NCBI GenBank assembly: GCA_006503535.1
Contig: QYRS01000005.1
Span: 930,001 to 994,000 of the forward strand
Source of the DNA: Arthrinium phaeospermum
Lineage: Eukaryota > Ascomycota > Sordariomycetes > Amphisphaeriales > Apiosporaceae
Length of the DNA stretch: 64,000 nucleotides
Direction: 5' to 3'
Position numbers and translations under genes: made by a program. Position 1 is the first letter of the stretch. Each line of letters opens with the position of its first letter. A model generated the notes under the pieces. That model saw only the letters and a program-made list of their open reading frames with translations. It made no database searches and was not told the origin of the DNA. This document shows, one piece after another, positions 12,721 to 23,573 of the stretch.

Positions 12721-13640
12721 ATGAGTTCCTGGGGCAGAGGTCTACTGCAGTCCGACGATGACTACAAGATCGCCGAGGAGCTGGGTGCAATGTTTGGATG
12801 CGATATCCTAGGGTTCTCAGAATCTGAGAGAAACGGTATCGTTCAGAAGATGGAGAATGGTGGCCTTCTCTCCAGGAAGTTGGACAAGATCCTTTCGCCG
12901 CATTTCGTGCCCCCGATCAGCCATCAATCACGACCCCGTATGGCCGTCATCCTGGTCATTCTGGCCATGCGTCTGGGTGCCAAAGTTGATGGCGAGTACA
13001 TGAACTTGATGCACACTCTGGCCCCCCACCTCCGCAACATGTTCGAGCAGCTTCAACTCGTCACCGCGCTTGACGGGTACAAGAACAACGGCACGCCCTG
13101 GATCTTGGGCAGCAAGAACCGCGAGGAGACTGAGAAGGCCAAGGAGGTTGGCAGAACCTGCTACGATGCGGGTGACGAGTTCTTCTACAGTGGTTTAGGG
13201 TACGTTCAGGGAGCGTCGATGTTTCAAGCAGCGGAGAGTATGACGAGCTGACATCTACCATTAGTCACTCCGCCGACGAGAAGCCTTCTTCGCACACGTG
13301 CAGCAAATACTGCTGGTCATGCCGGGTCGATGAGGACGACCTATTCCGCTGCACCAAATGTAACATGGCACGGTACGTATTCATCTGAGATGCACGTGCA
13401 TGCGATGCAAGGAACCACCCTCTGACACAACGAGTAGCTACTGCAGCAAGAATTGCCAAAAGCATGACTGGGATATTCACCGAACCGTTTGTGAGAAGCT
13501 GGAGCCACGATCAGTTGTAAGTTCAGTATGGCCCCGATACGTATCGTTGGACTAAAGCATTTTGACCATGACAGGACGTTCCCGATCCCGGAGCCACCAT
13601 ACTCGAAGAGCATCTATCGCAACCCAAAGCGACTGGCTGA
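12721..13640 (+). CDS. MYND zinc-finger protein
   Basis: Four exons give a 243-residue protein: 12721-13199, 13265-13372, 13438-13516 and 13575-13640. Introns are 65, 65 and 58 bp with GTACGT, GTACGT and GTAAGT donors and TAG, TAG and CAG acceptors, and the phases join cleanly. The first 160 residues form a conserved-looking helical domain I cannot name. The C-terminal part is a classical MYND finger: CSKYCWSC, then FRCTKC, MARYCSKNC, and the closing H and C of HRTVC. MYND fingers bind proline-rich peptides and occur in transcription-linked scaffolds. No SET domain is present, so it is not a SMYD methyltransferase. The finger is split over exons 2 and 3, which supports the intron model. Confidence 0.85.
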
Positions 13641-16121
13641 AGATAGGACGGACTCATGGTGATGTTTTGCACACATGGCATCAAATGCAAATGGTAGCGG
13701 CAATCGGTCGTTTTTGGAAGCACCACGATGATGAGCTGGGTGGCCAGAAGATTATGGTGCCCGCCGTCCGTTGAGACATACACTGAATTCTGCGGAGTAG
13801 CTGCTAACTCTAGATGAATACCACTACTTGTCTCCTCAAACGGCGTTCGGTCGAAATCTTCTCAGGGCATGGTGTCCGCGTGGTACACGAAGTGGTAGTT
13901 TCCGCAGGTGCCGGTAAAAGGCATCACGTACTTAGGTAACTACGTACAAACAACATTTCTCACTAGAAAGAATGATATTGACCCCAGACGCACCACACCA
14001 AGGTTTTGACTAGGCGTTCGGTATGCAAACAGGGTATGCCGAGCTATCACAACGTCAGCCACACCCGCTTGTATGCATTAGCCCATTCTTATGTGCGCTT
14101 TACTGCCGCGAAGCCTGTATCGTGCCTCACTTCAAGCGAGTCGCTTACGATGCTCCAATTAAATGGAAGTTGACCCTGGTGGACGTGTACACAATCCGTA
14201 GTAATGAGGTGCTTCTCATCCAGGGCGTGCGGTCCGTCACTTGACACGAAGCAAGGTGACCACCGTAGTAGGTGTGACGAGGCGGATTTTATACCGGTTA
14301 CTTTAATCGCGATCATATAGTGGTAACCATTAACTGGTACCACGAGTAATCCGGGGAGAAATAGGAAGATTCGACGAGTACGAATGAAATAGATGGGTAA
14401 ATAGCAACAGCCGCCAATGCTCGTGGCTGACTAATGGTTGGGTGCTACTCGTCCGAACCGAATGTCGTCGGGCTACCAAAATAGCAGAATCCAAGCGTTT
14501 GCATAAACTTAAGAACGCCACTAGACGGCATCGGATAGATGAAGGATCGCTGCGAAGATCAGCCCGGTTCACGGACAAAATCCAGCCGCCACTCACAGCG
14601 AATGGAGCCACTGGACGGAGGAGAAATGCCAAATCTAGGCCCTCGATGGCAAATCATAAGAGGGCGTTAGTATTAGGGGGGGAAACAGGAGCCTCAAACT
14701 GGAATGTTTCGTTTGATGTTTCAAAGAGGAGCGCAGTCGACCAATCCTCGCGCGGGCTGGCAGGCACGGCATGTGGCGCTTAGACGACCGGACGTTTAAT
14801 AAACTTCTTTCCACCCAGCGAGCCAGCTCTGCCAGCCTGCCAGCCTGCCAACCCAGGGAGCCAGGTTCGTCACCCGCCACCCCCGGTCGCTGATCCAAAT
14901 GGGAACATCGGCCAGCATTCGATTGGCTGCGGCGCCATCCAAAGATTCCCTACCGAGTCTACTTTTGGATTTTTATCCATGTTTGGGATGCTGCTTTCTG
15001 AACGGCGCTGTTCGTCCTCGCCCATCCTCCCCCAGAGATCGTCCCGAATACCCATGCTACTGGTAGCAAACAGACCCTTTTCCCTCCAGTGCGGCGCATA
15101 GGCGTTCCAGTTATACAATCTTGGTCACTCTTCTCCTCCGGGGTGCCCTTGCAAGTAACCCTTGACAATGTGACTGTATACTGTCCATCTTGACTCGATG
15201 CCCTTCTCTCACTGGCGCTTGCATCTGGTGCAGACCCTACGAGCCTACCTACCTACCTATGCAATCTTAGACTTGTTGACCCCCATGCACTCAGCTCGGT
15301 CCATGGTGGCTCCAAATGCAACATCCAGACGTCCGGGTAGCTTGGTAGGCAGCTATTTGCCGTCACGATTGGCTGTGGTCAATAAATGGCGTGGTATCAG
15401 GGAGCCACTCCGTGTCCTACAGTAAACGGGAGCAGCCCCGGGAAACAGCCACCAAACAGCATTTCCCCTCGGTGGGTCGTCGACAATCCAACGATTCCAC
15501 GGATGGCTAGCAAGACTTGTGAGATGTGTGAGTGCTACATATAATGCGCCTCGCCTTTTGTCCCTCGCCCGACCCCTTCCCTTCGTGGCATCCAACTACA
15601 GAATCTACAAAAAGGGTCCTCGTCCCTCGGCTGTACTTCGCCGTTCACTTCCTGTTTCTATTCAAGACCTCTGGAGGTTTGTCTTACTCAGTACCCAACC
15701 TTGCCTCACTCTTTTGGCACCCGCGGTTGTACATTGCCAGTCCCTTCTTTGTTCAATCCTCGACTCTGGCCCTCCATTGATTGTCCTTGTTGCTATTGTC
15801 CTACTACAACTTAAGACGGGGATCCAGCCTGAGGCCTTTCATTGTTCGTCGTTATAAGTCAAGCCCAGGTGCTTCATCTGTAACAGACCTCTTGTCCAAC
15901 TTGGATTCCTTTGACAGGCCACTCACTTATAACATCATTTCTGTTCTTCCTCGGCCACGTTTGACGGCTGTAGACCAGTTCTCTTCCTATCCATCGACTT
16001 GAAATTTGCCTGGCGCATTCAAGACCCGAACCGATCATTCTTCACGTTCTCTTCCCGGATATACACCATTTTTCTCTCCCATTCTCACCATCGTTAGACT
16101 TGTTACCTGCGACTTTGCAAG
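13641..16121. other. Intergenic region upstream of the GH16 gene, 2.5 kb
   Basis: The last 580 bp (about 15545-16121) are pyrimidine-rich, as in leaders of strongly expressed fungal genes. A TATA-like ACATATAATG lies at about 15536-15546, but the long distance to the ATG would require a long leader or a leader intron, which I could not define. Short GCCTGCCA repeats are at about 14832-14852 and a TACC repeat at about 15244-15258. No gene recognised. Confidence 0.4.
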
Positions 16122-17132
16122 ATGTCTCCATCAAAGTCGCTGTTTCTCACAGTGCTGCTGTCCCTTGGCGGACTCGGCAGCACAGCCAAGAACTCCTCCA
16201 ACGGAGCCTATTCGCTGCAGGACAACTACGACTCCTCCAGCTTCTTCAAGGGTTTCGACTTCTTCAGCGAGGCCGACCCCACCAACGGATTCGTCAAGTA
16301 CCACTCGGCCGTCGAGGCCAACGCCAAGTCTCTGGCCGGCTACTCCAACAACGCCATCTATCTCGGGTCCGACTCCAAGGTCAAGAGCCCCGCCAACCCC
16401 GGCCGCGATTCCACTCGCGTCGTCTCCAAGAAGAGTTACACAAAGGGTCTCTTCGTCGCCGACATCGCCCATGCCCCCGAAAACGCATGCGGCGTCTGGC
16501 CGGCCTTCTGGACCGTCGGGCCCAACTGGCCCAACTCGGGCGAGATCGACATATTCGAGGGTGTCAACTCGGCCAAGGCTAACACCATGACGCTGCACAC
16601 CGGCTCGGGCTGTTCTTTCAAGCAAGGCGACTGCAAGGGAAACCAGGGCTGCGGCACCAATTCCACCGACACCCAATCTTTCGGTGAGGGCTTCAATAAG
16701 GTTGGCGGAGGCACCTATGCGATGGAATGGACATCCAATGCCATCAAGGTCTGGTTCTTCTCTCGAACCAGCGGTATGCCCCAGGACGTCGCAACCGGGA
16801 AGCCCGACCCGTCTGCCTGGTCCACCCCGATGGTCGAATTCTCTGGGCCGAGCTGCGATATCGACTCTCACTTCAAGGACCACCAGCTCGTGTTCAACAC
16901 TGCCTTCTGCGGAGACTGGGCAGGCAAGGTCTGGAGTCAAGACCCCGTTTGCTCGAAGCTCGCAAATACCTGCGACGAATACGTTGCGAAGAACCCGGAC
17001 GCCTTCAAGAATGCCTACTGGTTGATCAACTCGGTCAAGGTCTTCTCTCAGGGCGGCTCTGCCAACGGAACAGCCGGCTACCCTACTACAAAGCGCGGTG
17101 GGCTCATCAAGAGCCGACACTTCAGGAACTAG
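16122..17132 (+). CDS. Secreted GH16 endo-beta-glucanase
   Basis: An intronless 336-residue protein with an N-terminal signal peptide (hydrophobic residues about 7-20, cleavage near residue 21-22). The catalytic signature GEIDIFEG is at residues 140-147, with E141 as nucleophile, D143 as helper and E146 as acid/base, in the order ExDxxE of GH16 laminarinase-type enzymes. Other family features are GVWPAFWTVG just before it and TYAMEWTSNAIKVWFF further on. It should hydrolyse mixed-linked or beta-1,3 glucans outside the cell, either in wall remodelling or in nutrition. There is no GPI signal or carbohydrate-binding module. The C-terminus is short and basic (KRGGLIKSRHFRN). GC-rich third positions create a long antisense open frame, which I disregard. 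Confidence 0.93.
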   Translation: MSPSKSLFLTVLLSLGGLGSTAKNSSNGAYSLQDNYDSSSFFKGFDFFSEADPTNGFVKYHSAVEANAKSLAGYSNNAIYLGSDSKVKSPANPGRDSTRVVSKKSYTKGLFVADIAHAPENACGVWPAFWTVGPNWPNSGEIDIFEGVNSAKANTMTLHTGSGCSFKQGDCKGNQGCGTNSTDTQSFGEGFNKVGGGTYAMEWTSNAIKVWFFSRTSGMPQDVATGKPDPSAWSTPMVEFSGPSCDIDSHFKDHQLVFNTAFCGDWAGKVWSQDPVCSKLANTCDEYVAKNPDAFKNAYWLINSVKVFSQGGSANGTAGYPTTKRGGLIKSRHFRN

Positions 17133-17626
17133 GTTCCTATTTCTTCACACATACTGTGTACACGGCGTCGATGAGATTTTCTTTCTGGAACATAAACACA
17201 CACATCTCGGAGGATCAATCTTGAGACATGATATTTGATTTGGGCTAGGTAGCGAAAAAGGTTTCTTCGATTTGGTCAATGGCGTTAGGGTCGTTCGTAC
17301 ATTAAATTCTCCTGTACATACTTTTACATCCGCACATACAATGCACTTGCACTTTGATTGGTGCCTTTCTGATTATTCAAACATGACGTTCTTACTTCCC
17401 TCACTCGTGACACGTTCAGGTAACATAGAGCGGTGTTGTACACTCTGCACGCCGTATCTAAACATCATCTGTTTCGTGTATCGTTGCACCCAACGTCTAG
17501 CTTGCAGATTTGATTAACACATTAAATCACTATGTCGTGCCGTTGCACTCCAGAATTCCAGACTGACACTAGGTATGTGTGCTGGACCTTGCGTGGACAT
17601 ATCAAGCGTCACCAAGCCCGCAGGTA
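17133..17626. other. Convergent 3' intergenic region
   Basis: A 494-bp spacer between the ends of the GH16 gene (+) and the alpha/beta hydrolase gene (-). It is AT-richer than both genes and should hold both polyadenylation regions. Nothing else seen. Confidence 0.5.
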
Positions 17627-18957
17627 TCACTTCTCGACGTGTCGTGCGACGAAGTCGATGACAGGCTGAATGTAGTCATACCATCCAGGGACAGAGTTGT
17701 CCTAGGTAACGCAATGTCAGCAACAACAATCCACTCACCAACTCGTCCGACATATGTCAGCCAAAAGACAGACTGCTTGCCATGACTCACCGTGTATACC
17801 TGGTCGAAAACGTGCGGCTCGTCCGGCTCCACCGACACGAGCGTCTCGACCCCGAGGGCCCGAAGCTTGGCGGCGAAGCGCTCCGTTTGGCCCAGGGGCA
17901 CCGCCACGTCCGCCGAGCCGTGCAGGATCGCCGTGGGCGGGTACTTCTTGGCCTCGCCGACGTAGGGCTCCGTGTCGAGGATCTGCATGGGCGAAACGGT
18001 GCGGGCGAAGGCCCGGATCCTCTCTTCCCTCTCTTGCCCGCCTTCGTCGCCGTCGCCACCGTTGGCACCCGAGGCGGCGAAGCGCTCCGGGTGCAGCAGC
18101 GCGGTGGTGGCGGACCGGTGGCGCCCGCCCAGGGGCCACGTCGACGAGAGGTAGCTGTGGACGGCGGCCTGGAGCCGCACGCGCTCAGTAAAGCGGAATG
18201 GCGTTTTCCATGCGGCCGCGAGCCCCGCCTCGCCCTCGAGGACCTGGCTGCCGGCGAACAGCGCCGCCGAGATGGCGTGGGCCGGGTCGCGGTCCCCGTA
18301 GATGACGGACAAGATCCTCTCCTCGGAGAACTCCTGCTGCAGCGGCTCGTCCCTGGCCGACCCCCAGGCCGGGTAGGCGCTCTGGTCGACTTGCTCGAAG
18401 AGCCCGTGGTACGGGTCGAAGAGGTCGACCAGGCCGTACACGTCGACGACGGCGCGGGGCGCGGGCTCGGGAAGCCGCGTGGCCACGTTGGTCACCATGA
18501 AGCCGCCGCCCGACTCGCCGGTGATGACGTAGCGGTCGACGTCGACCTTGTCCTCGCCGAGGATGGCGGGCAGCTCCCGGCGACACCAGGCGACGAAGTC
18601 GACGCAGTCCCCGATGCCGACCTCGAGGTCGACCTGGGGGCAGAGGCGGTACGCGTTGGACACGACGTGGTACCCGAGGGCGTGGAAGCCGGGGACGAGC
18701 CAGGAGAGCGGGGCGAAGTGGTTGCCGCCCACAAAGGCGCCGCCGTGCGTCCAGGTCACAAAGGGGCGGGGTCCGCGGCCGGCGGTGGTGCTGTCGGGCG
18801 CCGGCCAGACTCGAGCGCCCAGCGCCACGCCGTGCTCGGTCTTGAAGACGTGGTCCGAGAAGCCGTCCGGGGCGGGGCGGGCCTTGCTGAGAGACTCGGC
18901 GACATCAGCCCGTTTGCCCTGGAATTCCTCTGGGGGGATCACTCTGCCGACAATCAT
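17627..18957 (-). CDS. Alpha/beta hydrolase (hormone-sensitive lipase/esterase type)
   Basis: Two exons, 18957-17791 and 17701-17627, separated by an 89-bp intron with GTGAGT donor and CTAG acceptor, give 413 residues. The splice restores a natural C-terminus (DNSVPGWYDYIQPVIDF) that the unspliced frame lacks. The oxyanion-hole motif HGGAF is at residues 71-75, the nucleophile elbow GESGGG has S149, and the acid and base are probably the Asp of HGSADVAVP and the His of DEPHVFD. No signal peptide or peroxisomal signal is seen, so a cytosolic esterase acting on a small ester is likely; the substrate cannot be told. I start at the ATG at 18957, the first in frame. The gene is much richer in G and C at third positions than its neighbours. 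Confidence 0.88.
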
Positions 18958-20289
18958 GATTGACCGAGTATACAAATCTTCGATCGCCTCCAGGGTTAAC
19001 TGTATATATCTATGTAAATGCCGCGCTTTCGAGACAGAGGGTAAAATAGTCTATTTGAATCTAGTAGGGCTCCCGTTTGATATCAAGATGAATCTGGGGG
19101 GTCAGGACACCGCTTTTATACATGTTCTCTTTTGGTGCATACTTAGGTACTCGATGCACTACTAATTGATATCAAAAGTTGGTCACCCGATGATCATGGG
19201 CAGACATCCTTCCAAGCGAGCATTGCGGGGGCAATCCTTCGTTCTCTCATGCCCCGGATTGCCGGGTAGGGTAGAGACGAGTCGTCAAATCGTCCACGAT
19301 GCAGCATTCGTAAGCTTGTCGAAGCTGGTGACCCAAGTGGCCAGGCAGAAAGCCCGGCGAACTTCGAACGAGTCACCGGCGAATGCGGCTTACGGCCCGT
19401 CTGACCACGATATGGTAGAGTACATACACGCAATTGCAGGTCGGCGGTCTCTGCAGTGTTGCATTCTGCGTCGAAGCCTCACTTGTACCAATTGAGCTAG
19501 GGCAAGTAGATCGATCCATCAATCAACATTTGAAGGCCCCATACAGATCAAAAGATAATAAAAGAGGACCAGAGATGGTTACCGGGTGGGGAGACTTGTT
19601 CCTGTGGAGAAGAGCCGGGGTATGAAGCAACCTCACGTCTCGACATCCCCTGCGCAGAACCCTGCGTCCAACTTGAGACGGGAAAAGGCCTCCCTCGGGG
19701 TGCCCATCCAGGGACTGTCCACCACCTAAAATTGAAGCTTATTCTGGGTGTCTCCACGAACCTGTCACTCTAATATCGTCCAAGGAACCATGTTCATCCC
19801 AGAATCCCGGGTTGTGGTGTGTCGTTCAACGCCATGCCATTGGTCCATGGGCCCAGCTCCTCCTAAACTTGGAGAAAATAGACGAGGCTCGATGAAGAGC
19901 GTCCAAACTCGACCCAGATTTTGCCCAAATAGGTAGGCACAGATGAACGTGCCGCCGTCTCTTTGACGGTCATGTCAAAGCTTCAAGCAGGGGCTGATGC
20001 TTGTTGAAGCTCCTTCTGGGCGATCACAGCTGAGGCTCTCGAGGAGTTCCACAGTTGGCCTACACATCCTGTATAAAACAGGCAGCCGATCCGCCATGAA
20101 GAGCTGTTGTCTCTCGGCTTTCTGTTCTGTTCCACGCATCTCCAATAACGTCGACATTCCCACTTTCTTTCTCTTGCAGCTGTGCTGTTCTTATCAAACC
20201 CATTACTTTGATTTGCTGGTCACTTCTACTTAAGAGTACTTTGCTACGCAGTCTCTCCCTATCTATCCAGTTGCTTCGACACTGTCACA
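18958..20289. other. Divergent promoter region, 1.3 kb
   Basis: It lies between the alpha/beta hydrolase (-) and the small secreted protein gene (+). A TATA-like element is described separately. I saw no gene in it. Confidence 0.5.
20071..20078 (+). promoter_or_regulatory. TATA-like element
   Basis: GTATAAAA lies about 215 bp upstream of the start codon of the small secreted protein and is followed by a pyrimidine-rich leader (about 20100-20280). A short upstream open frame begins at 20095 (ATG AAG AGC) and would be in the mRNA only if transcription starts very close to the TATA element. Function is inferred from position only. Confidence 0.4.
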
Positions 20290-20876
20290 ATGTATTTCAC
20301 CAAATTTGCCGCCCTGCTCTCTCTGGCCACTTCGGCCCTCGCCCTGCCCACTGGCGAGGTCCAGAAGCGTGCGTTGACAGTCCGACCATATGCCGACTTC
20401 CAGGTATCCAGCGGCACGGCAGGCAATGCGCTGGCCGAGGCTCAGGCCAAGTTCCCCGTGAGTCCAAACCGTCTCCTATCACCACAGTGCCATGGGCTTT
20501 CTTCTGACTATTTTATCTTATCTAGATCGACACGAGCAATCTGGCCAATGTCTCCAAGGGCGACTTGGCTATCATCAAGGCGGCCCGGGAGACAGCAGAA
20601 GCTGCCGAGACGGACGCCTTCAACAAGGAGGTGAAGGCGGCCAGCGGCTCGGCTGCCGACGCCCTGCAGAACGGCAAGATCAAGAACAAGGTGTTGAAGC
20701 TGTACCTCGAGACCACGGCCCTGGAGATCCAGCAGGCCCAGGGCGGTAAGGACAACCAGGCCAAGATCGACAAGGAGCAGAAGAAGCTCAACAACAACGT
20801 CGCCCTGGACAAGAAAGCAGCCGGCCAAGCAAGCCAAAGCGTCACCTTCACTGGTGATGTCAAGCCCAAGAATTAA
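20290..20876 (+). CDS. Small secreted protein, probable Kex2 processing
   Basis: Two exons, 20290-20457 and 20526-20876, with a 68-bp GTGAGT...TCTAG intron in phase 0, encode 172 residues. Residues 1-18 are a signal peptide (LLSLATSALA), and a dibasic KR at 26-27 is a likely Kex2 site, giving a mature protein starting ALTVRPYADF. The mature part is rich in Ala, Lys and Gln, lacks cysteine, and is predicted helical (AIIKAARETAEAAE, KVLKLYLETTALEIQQAQ). No enzyme motif is present. Proteins like this are widespread in ascomycetes as uncharacterised secreted proteins. Lack of cysteines argues against a disulfide-rich effector. Function unknown. Confidence 0.85.
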
Positions 20877-21860
20877 GTGAAAAAGGTGCCTGTGTAAATA
20901 GTGCGCTCTGCAGAGTTCATCGTGTTGGGCAGATACATTTTTAAATTCATATATTTATAGAGCATCACGCCTACCTATTGCATCTCCTGATTCAAGTTTA
21001 TGTGTGCGCGAACGGTGAGGTGAAGACGAAGGTGAAGCGAGCCAGCTACTCGCTCGAATAGAGGGCTGATCTCCTCCTGTCTGGTGTTGGTTGCTTTGAA
21101 GCTCATGTTGACGTGCCGGCTCAATTGGCTCAGTTGGCCCACAGCTGTTCAAGTAGCTTAGGTAGCTGGATCACTCAATTGATGCCTCCATCCCCATCAG
21201 TCCCGCCACGCTCGACTTGCAAATATCGCAAAAGTGCTGCAAGTGGACCAACAACAAACAAACATTTTCCCTGATCCATTGCAGCTCCTGAATGCCAGCT
21301 TCCATCTCACGCAAAATCTTCTGATCAGTCAGATAGTGGCCCTCCAAAAATCCAGGCACAGCAGCTCCTCACCTGCCAGACAAGTTCAGATAATCGAGGT
21401 ACGTTCTCTTGTGGCCCTCTTCCCCCCCAGTCACTGCAAGCATTGTACGTCCTCGGCTGTTGGCCACCTTTCCCTGCATCATCCTGATTCACCTTTCGAT
21501 TCATTTTTCACTACTTGGTGTTGGCCAACACCTCTAGTTCTTCAATTCCTGATTTGAGGCTGCCCTACCCCTCCCCCCTTTCGCATACAACCCGCATCAC
21601 TTTGACACTGACACACTTTCCACGTTCCGAACCCTCCTCCATTCTGCCACTGATCAACATCTGATTATTTGACAGGCCCTGGTCAGAATTCACACAAAAA
21701 TAGACCAAACCTGAAATAAGAAGAAAGAAAAAGAGTTGCGGCCCCCAACCACAACCACTCGCACCCTACAACAGCCACGACATGCTGCCCTGCTGCCTCA
21801 TCACTGCTTCTCGCTAACTCGACACCTAAAATCCACACAACAACAAGCTTTCTCGAAGAC
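20877..21860. other. Intergenic region and leader of the next gene, 1.0 kb
   Basis: It includes the 3' end of the small secreted protein gene (ATTTATA-rich around 20940-20965) and a CT- then CA-rich leader (about 21540-21860) before the next ATG. No gene recognised. Confidence 0.45.
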
Positions 21861-23573
21861 ATGGCATCAGACCCTGTCACCCCCAAAGCAGTCTACGTCA
21901 GTGTCAGCGTCGAGCCTTGCAACAGCGAGGAGACGCGCAAGTACTGGGCCGAGCGAGCTGCCCGAGCCAAGGCGGGACTGGCCAACCCATCTGCCCTCGT
22001 CAACCGCGCGAGCGGCGAGTTTGACCAGGGCCTAGTGAACGCCATTCTGGCCGGCAAGGGAGAGCTGATAGCCACCACGGTCGACGGAGTACGTGAGGAC
22101 AACAGCATGTCTACCACTCGGTCGGGAGCTCACGATGTTGACGGTACTGTTGTGCATCACGATGTCAGCGATAATAACAACACGAACAGCGGCCCATATC
22201 CTGCATCCAATGGTGCCTTCAAGGGCACCGATCCTTTCCCGTCCGCACAGTCCGTCTCGAGCGGCTCCGTTCTTCGCTCCAGCGACCCGTTCGTGGACAA
22301 GCACACGACCAGAACACGGGCGTCTTCTCAGCAGTCTTCTTGCCAGCACCATGAGACACCCCGGTACCATGTCCCCATGGACAACAACGTTGGTCCTCCT
22401 CTACCGCCTACTTCTACCCCCACTGCAAGCTCTTCTGACGACGACATCCTCGTCGGGGGCGAGCCTGGACCTGATGTCGGACATCGCTACCGCGCGGATA
22501 GCCGCGTGAGCCAGCCCAGCACACCCACGTTGACGTCAGCAGAGGACTGCCACATCAGTAGCAACAACGTCCACCCCGGAGCCTCGCGCCCTTCCTTCTC
22601 CATCTGCACCGTCTCCCGCAGCGGCTCCAGGACCGCCAGCCACAACCGCAGCCGCCGCCCGTCCGCCGTGAACCAGAAAAGCTCCGTCTCGAGCCTGCGG
22701 TCCAAGTTCTCCTCCCGCAAGCTCAGCTCCGCCTCCAGTGACGACCAGGACCAAGACGAGCGCCCCATCGTCGTCACCAACGCGCTCCACCACATCCTGT
22801 ACGACGGCCCCTGCGGCCACTGCGAGACCAATCACTGCGCCTGCCTCGCGCCCGGCTCGCCCGGTCTCCCTCCCGTCGACGCGCCCAGCAACAACCGGTC
22901 GCACATCGCCACCGAGGGCTTCTGCCGCCACTGCGTGCTGAGCCGGTGCTCCTGTGTCGTCAATGACCCGCGCTGGGGTCTGCACCATGCGGCAGACACC
23001 CTGCGCCGCACGCAACAACAGCAGCAGTCGCAGCAACAGCAGCAGAGTAGCACGGAACAGGGAGGCGAGAGCAGCGAGCAACAGTCTCTGCGCGTCATCA
23101 GCGACACGGGCACTGTCCGACACTACGCCCTGGGCCACGACGACAGTCCCAACAGCAGCAGCAGCGAGGGCCAGGTAGCGACAACCACCATCACCAACGC
23201 CGCCGCGGCGCCCAGGACCCCGCCCCCTGCCTACCGCGCACCCTTCAGTCGTGTCCGCAGCAGCAGTGATGACGATCAAGCGGACGGTAGCAGCCATGTC
23301 CACCCGGCTGCCGTCGACGTCGAGGCCCAACAGCAGCAGGGCCAGTCACGACGACGCTTCCGCCTGTGGCGCATCCGATGCCAGCCCCGCTCACACCGTT
23401 CTCGCAACGACGTGCGACCGCCCTCCACGACAGGCGACATGACGAGGCGGTTCTACGAGTGCCTGGCCGCCACGCTGGCGGCCGTCCTCATCATCGTCGG
23501 GGTCTGGTACTACACGAACCACAATAACCACGCGGCGGCGACGGAGCAACAAAGCCCTACAGGACCTTATTAA
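21861..23573 (+). CDS. Tail-anchored protein with duplicated CxHCx4CxC motif
   Basis: A single open frame of 570 residues. I do not recognise the family as a whole. The N-terminal 65 residues (EETRKYWAERAARAKAGLANPSALV) look folded. Most of the middle is disordered and rich in Ser, Asn, Pro and Gln, with a poly-Gln stretch near 385-397. Two copies of the same pattern, CGHCETNHCAC (318-328) and CRHCVLSRCSC (355-365), are separated by about 26 residues. They could form a paired metal site. A single transmembrane helix (CLAATLAAVLIIVGVWYY, about 533-551) is followed by only about 19 residues, so the protein is probably tail-anchored with its bulk in the cytosol. Low-complexity codons may allow length polymorphism. 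Confidence 0.8.
   Translation: MASDPVTPKAVYVSVSVEPCNSEETRKYWAERAARAKAGLANPSALVNRASGEFDQGLVNAILAGKGELIATTVDGVREDNSMSTTRSGAHDVDGTVVHHDVSDNNNTNSGPYPASNGAFKGTDPFPSAQSVSSGSVLRSSDPFVDKHTTRTRASSQQSSCQHHETPRYHVPMDNNVGPPLPPTSTPTASSSDDDILVGGEPGPDVGHRYRADSRVSQPSTPTLTSAEDCHISSNNVHPGASRPSFSICTVSRSGSRTASHNRSRRPSAVNQKSSVSSLRSKFSSRKLSSASSDDQDQDERPIVVTNALHHILYDGPCGHCETNHCACLAPGSPGLPPVDAPSNNRSHIATEGFCRHCVLSRCSCVVNDPRWGLHHAADTLRRTQQQQQSQQQQQSSTEQGGESSEQQSLRVISDTGTVRHYALGHDDSPNSSSSEGQVATTTITNAAAAPRTPPPAYRAPFSRVRSSSDDDQADGSSHVHPAAVDVEAQQQQGQSRRRFRLWRIRCQPRSHRSRNDVRPPSTTGDMTRRFYECLAATLAAVLIIVGVWYYTNHNNHAAATEQQSPTGPY

Noticed and set aside
16131..17120. Long minus-strand open frame antisense to the GH16 gene
   Set aside because: It mirrors GC-rich third positions of the plus-strand gene, which has a signal peptide and the catalytic motif. 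The antisense peptide has no family features.
17782..18963. Plus-strand 393-codon open frame over the alpha/beta hydrolase
   Set aside because: Composition (Arg/Val/Gly/Asp-rich) is what the reverse of a GC3-rich gene gives, and the minus strand has a complete catalytic triad and a valid intron.
16122..20876. Idea that GH16, esterase and small secreted protein genes form a biosynthetic or effector cluster
   Set aside because: No scaffold enzyme, transporter or regulator is present, spacing is ordinary and orientations are mixed.
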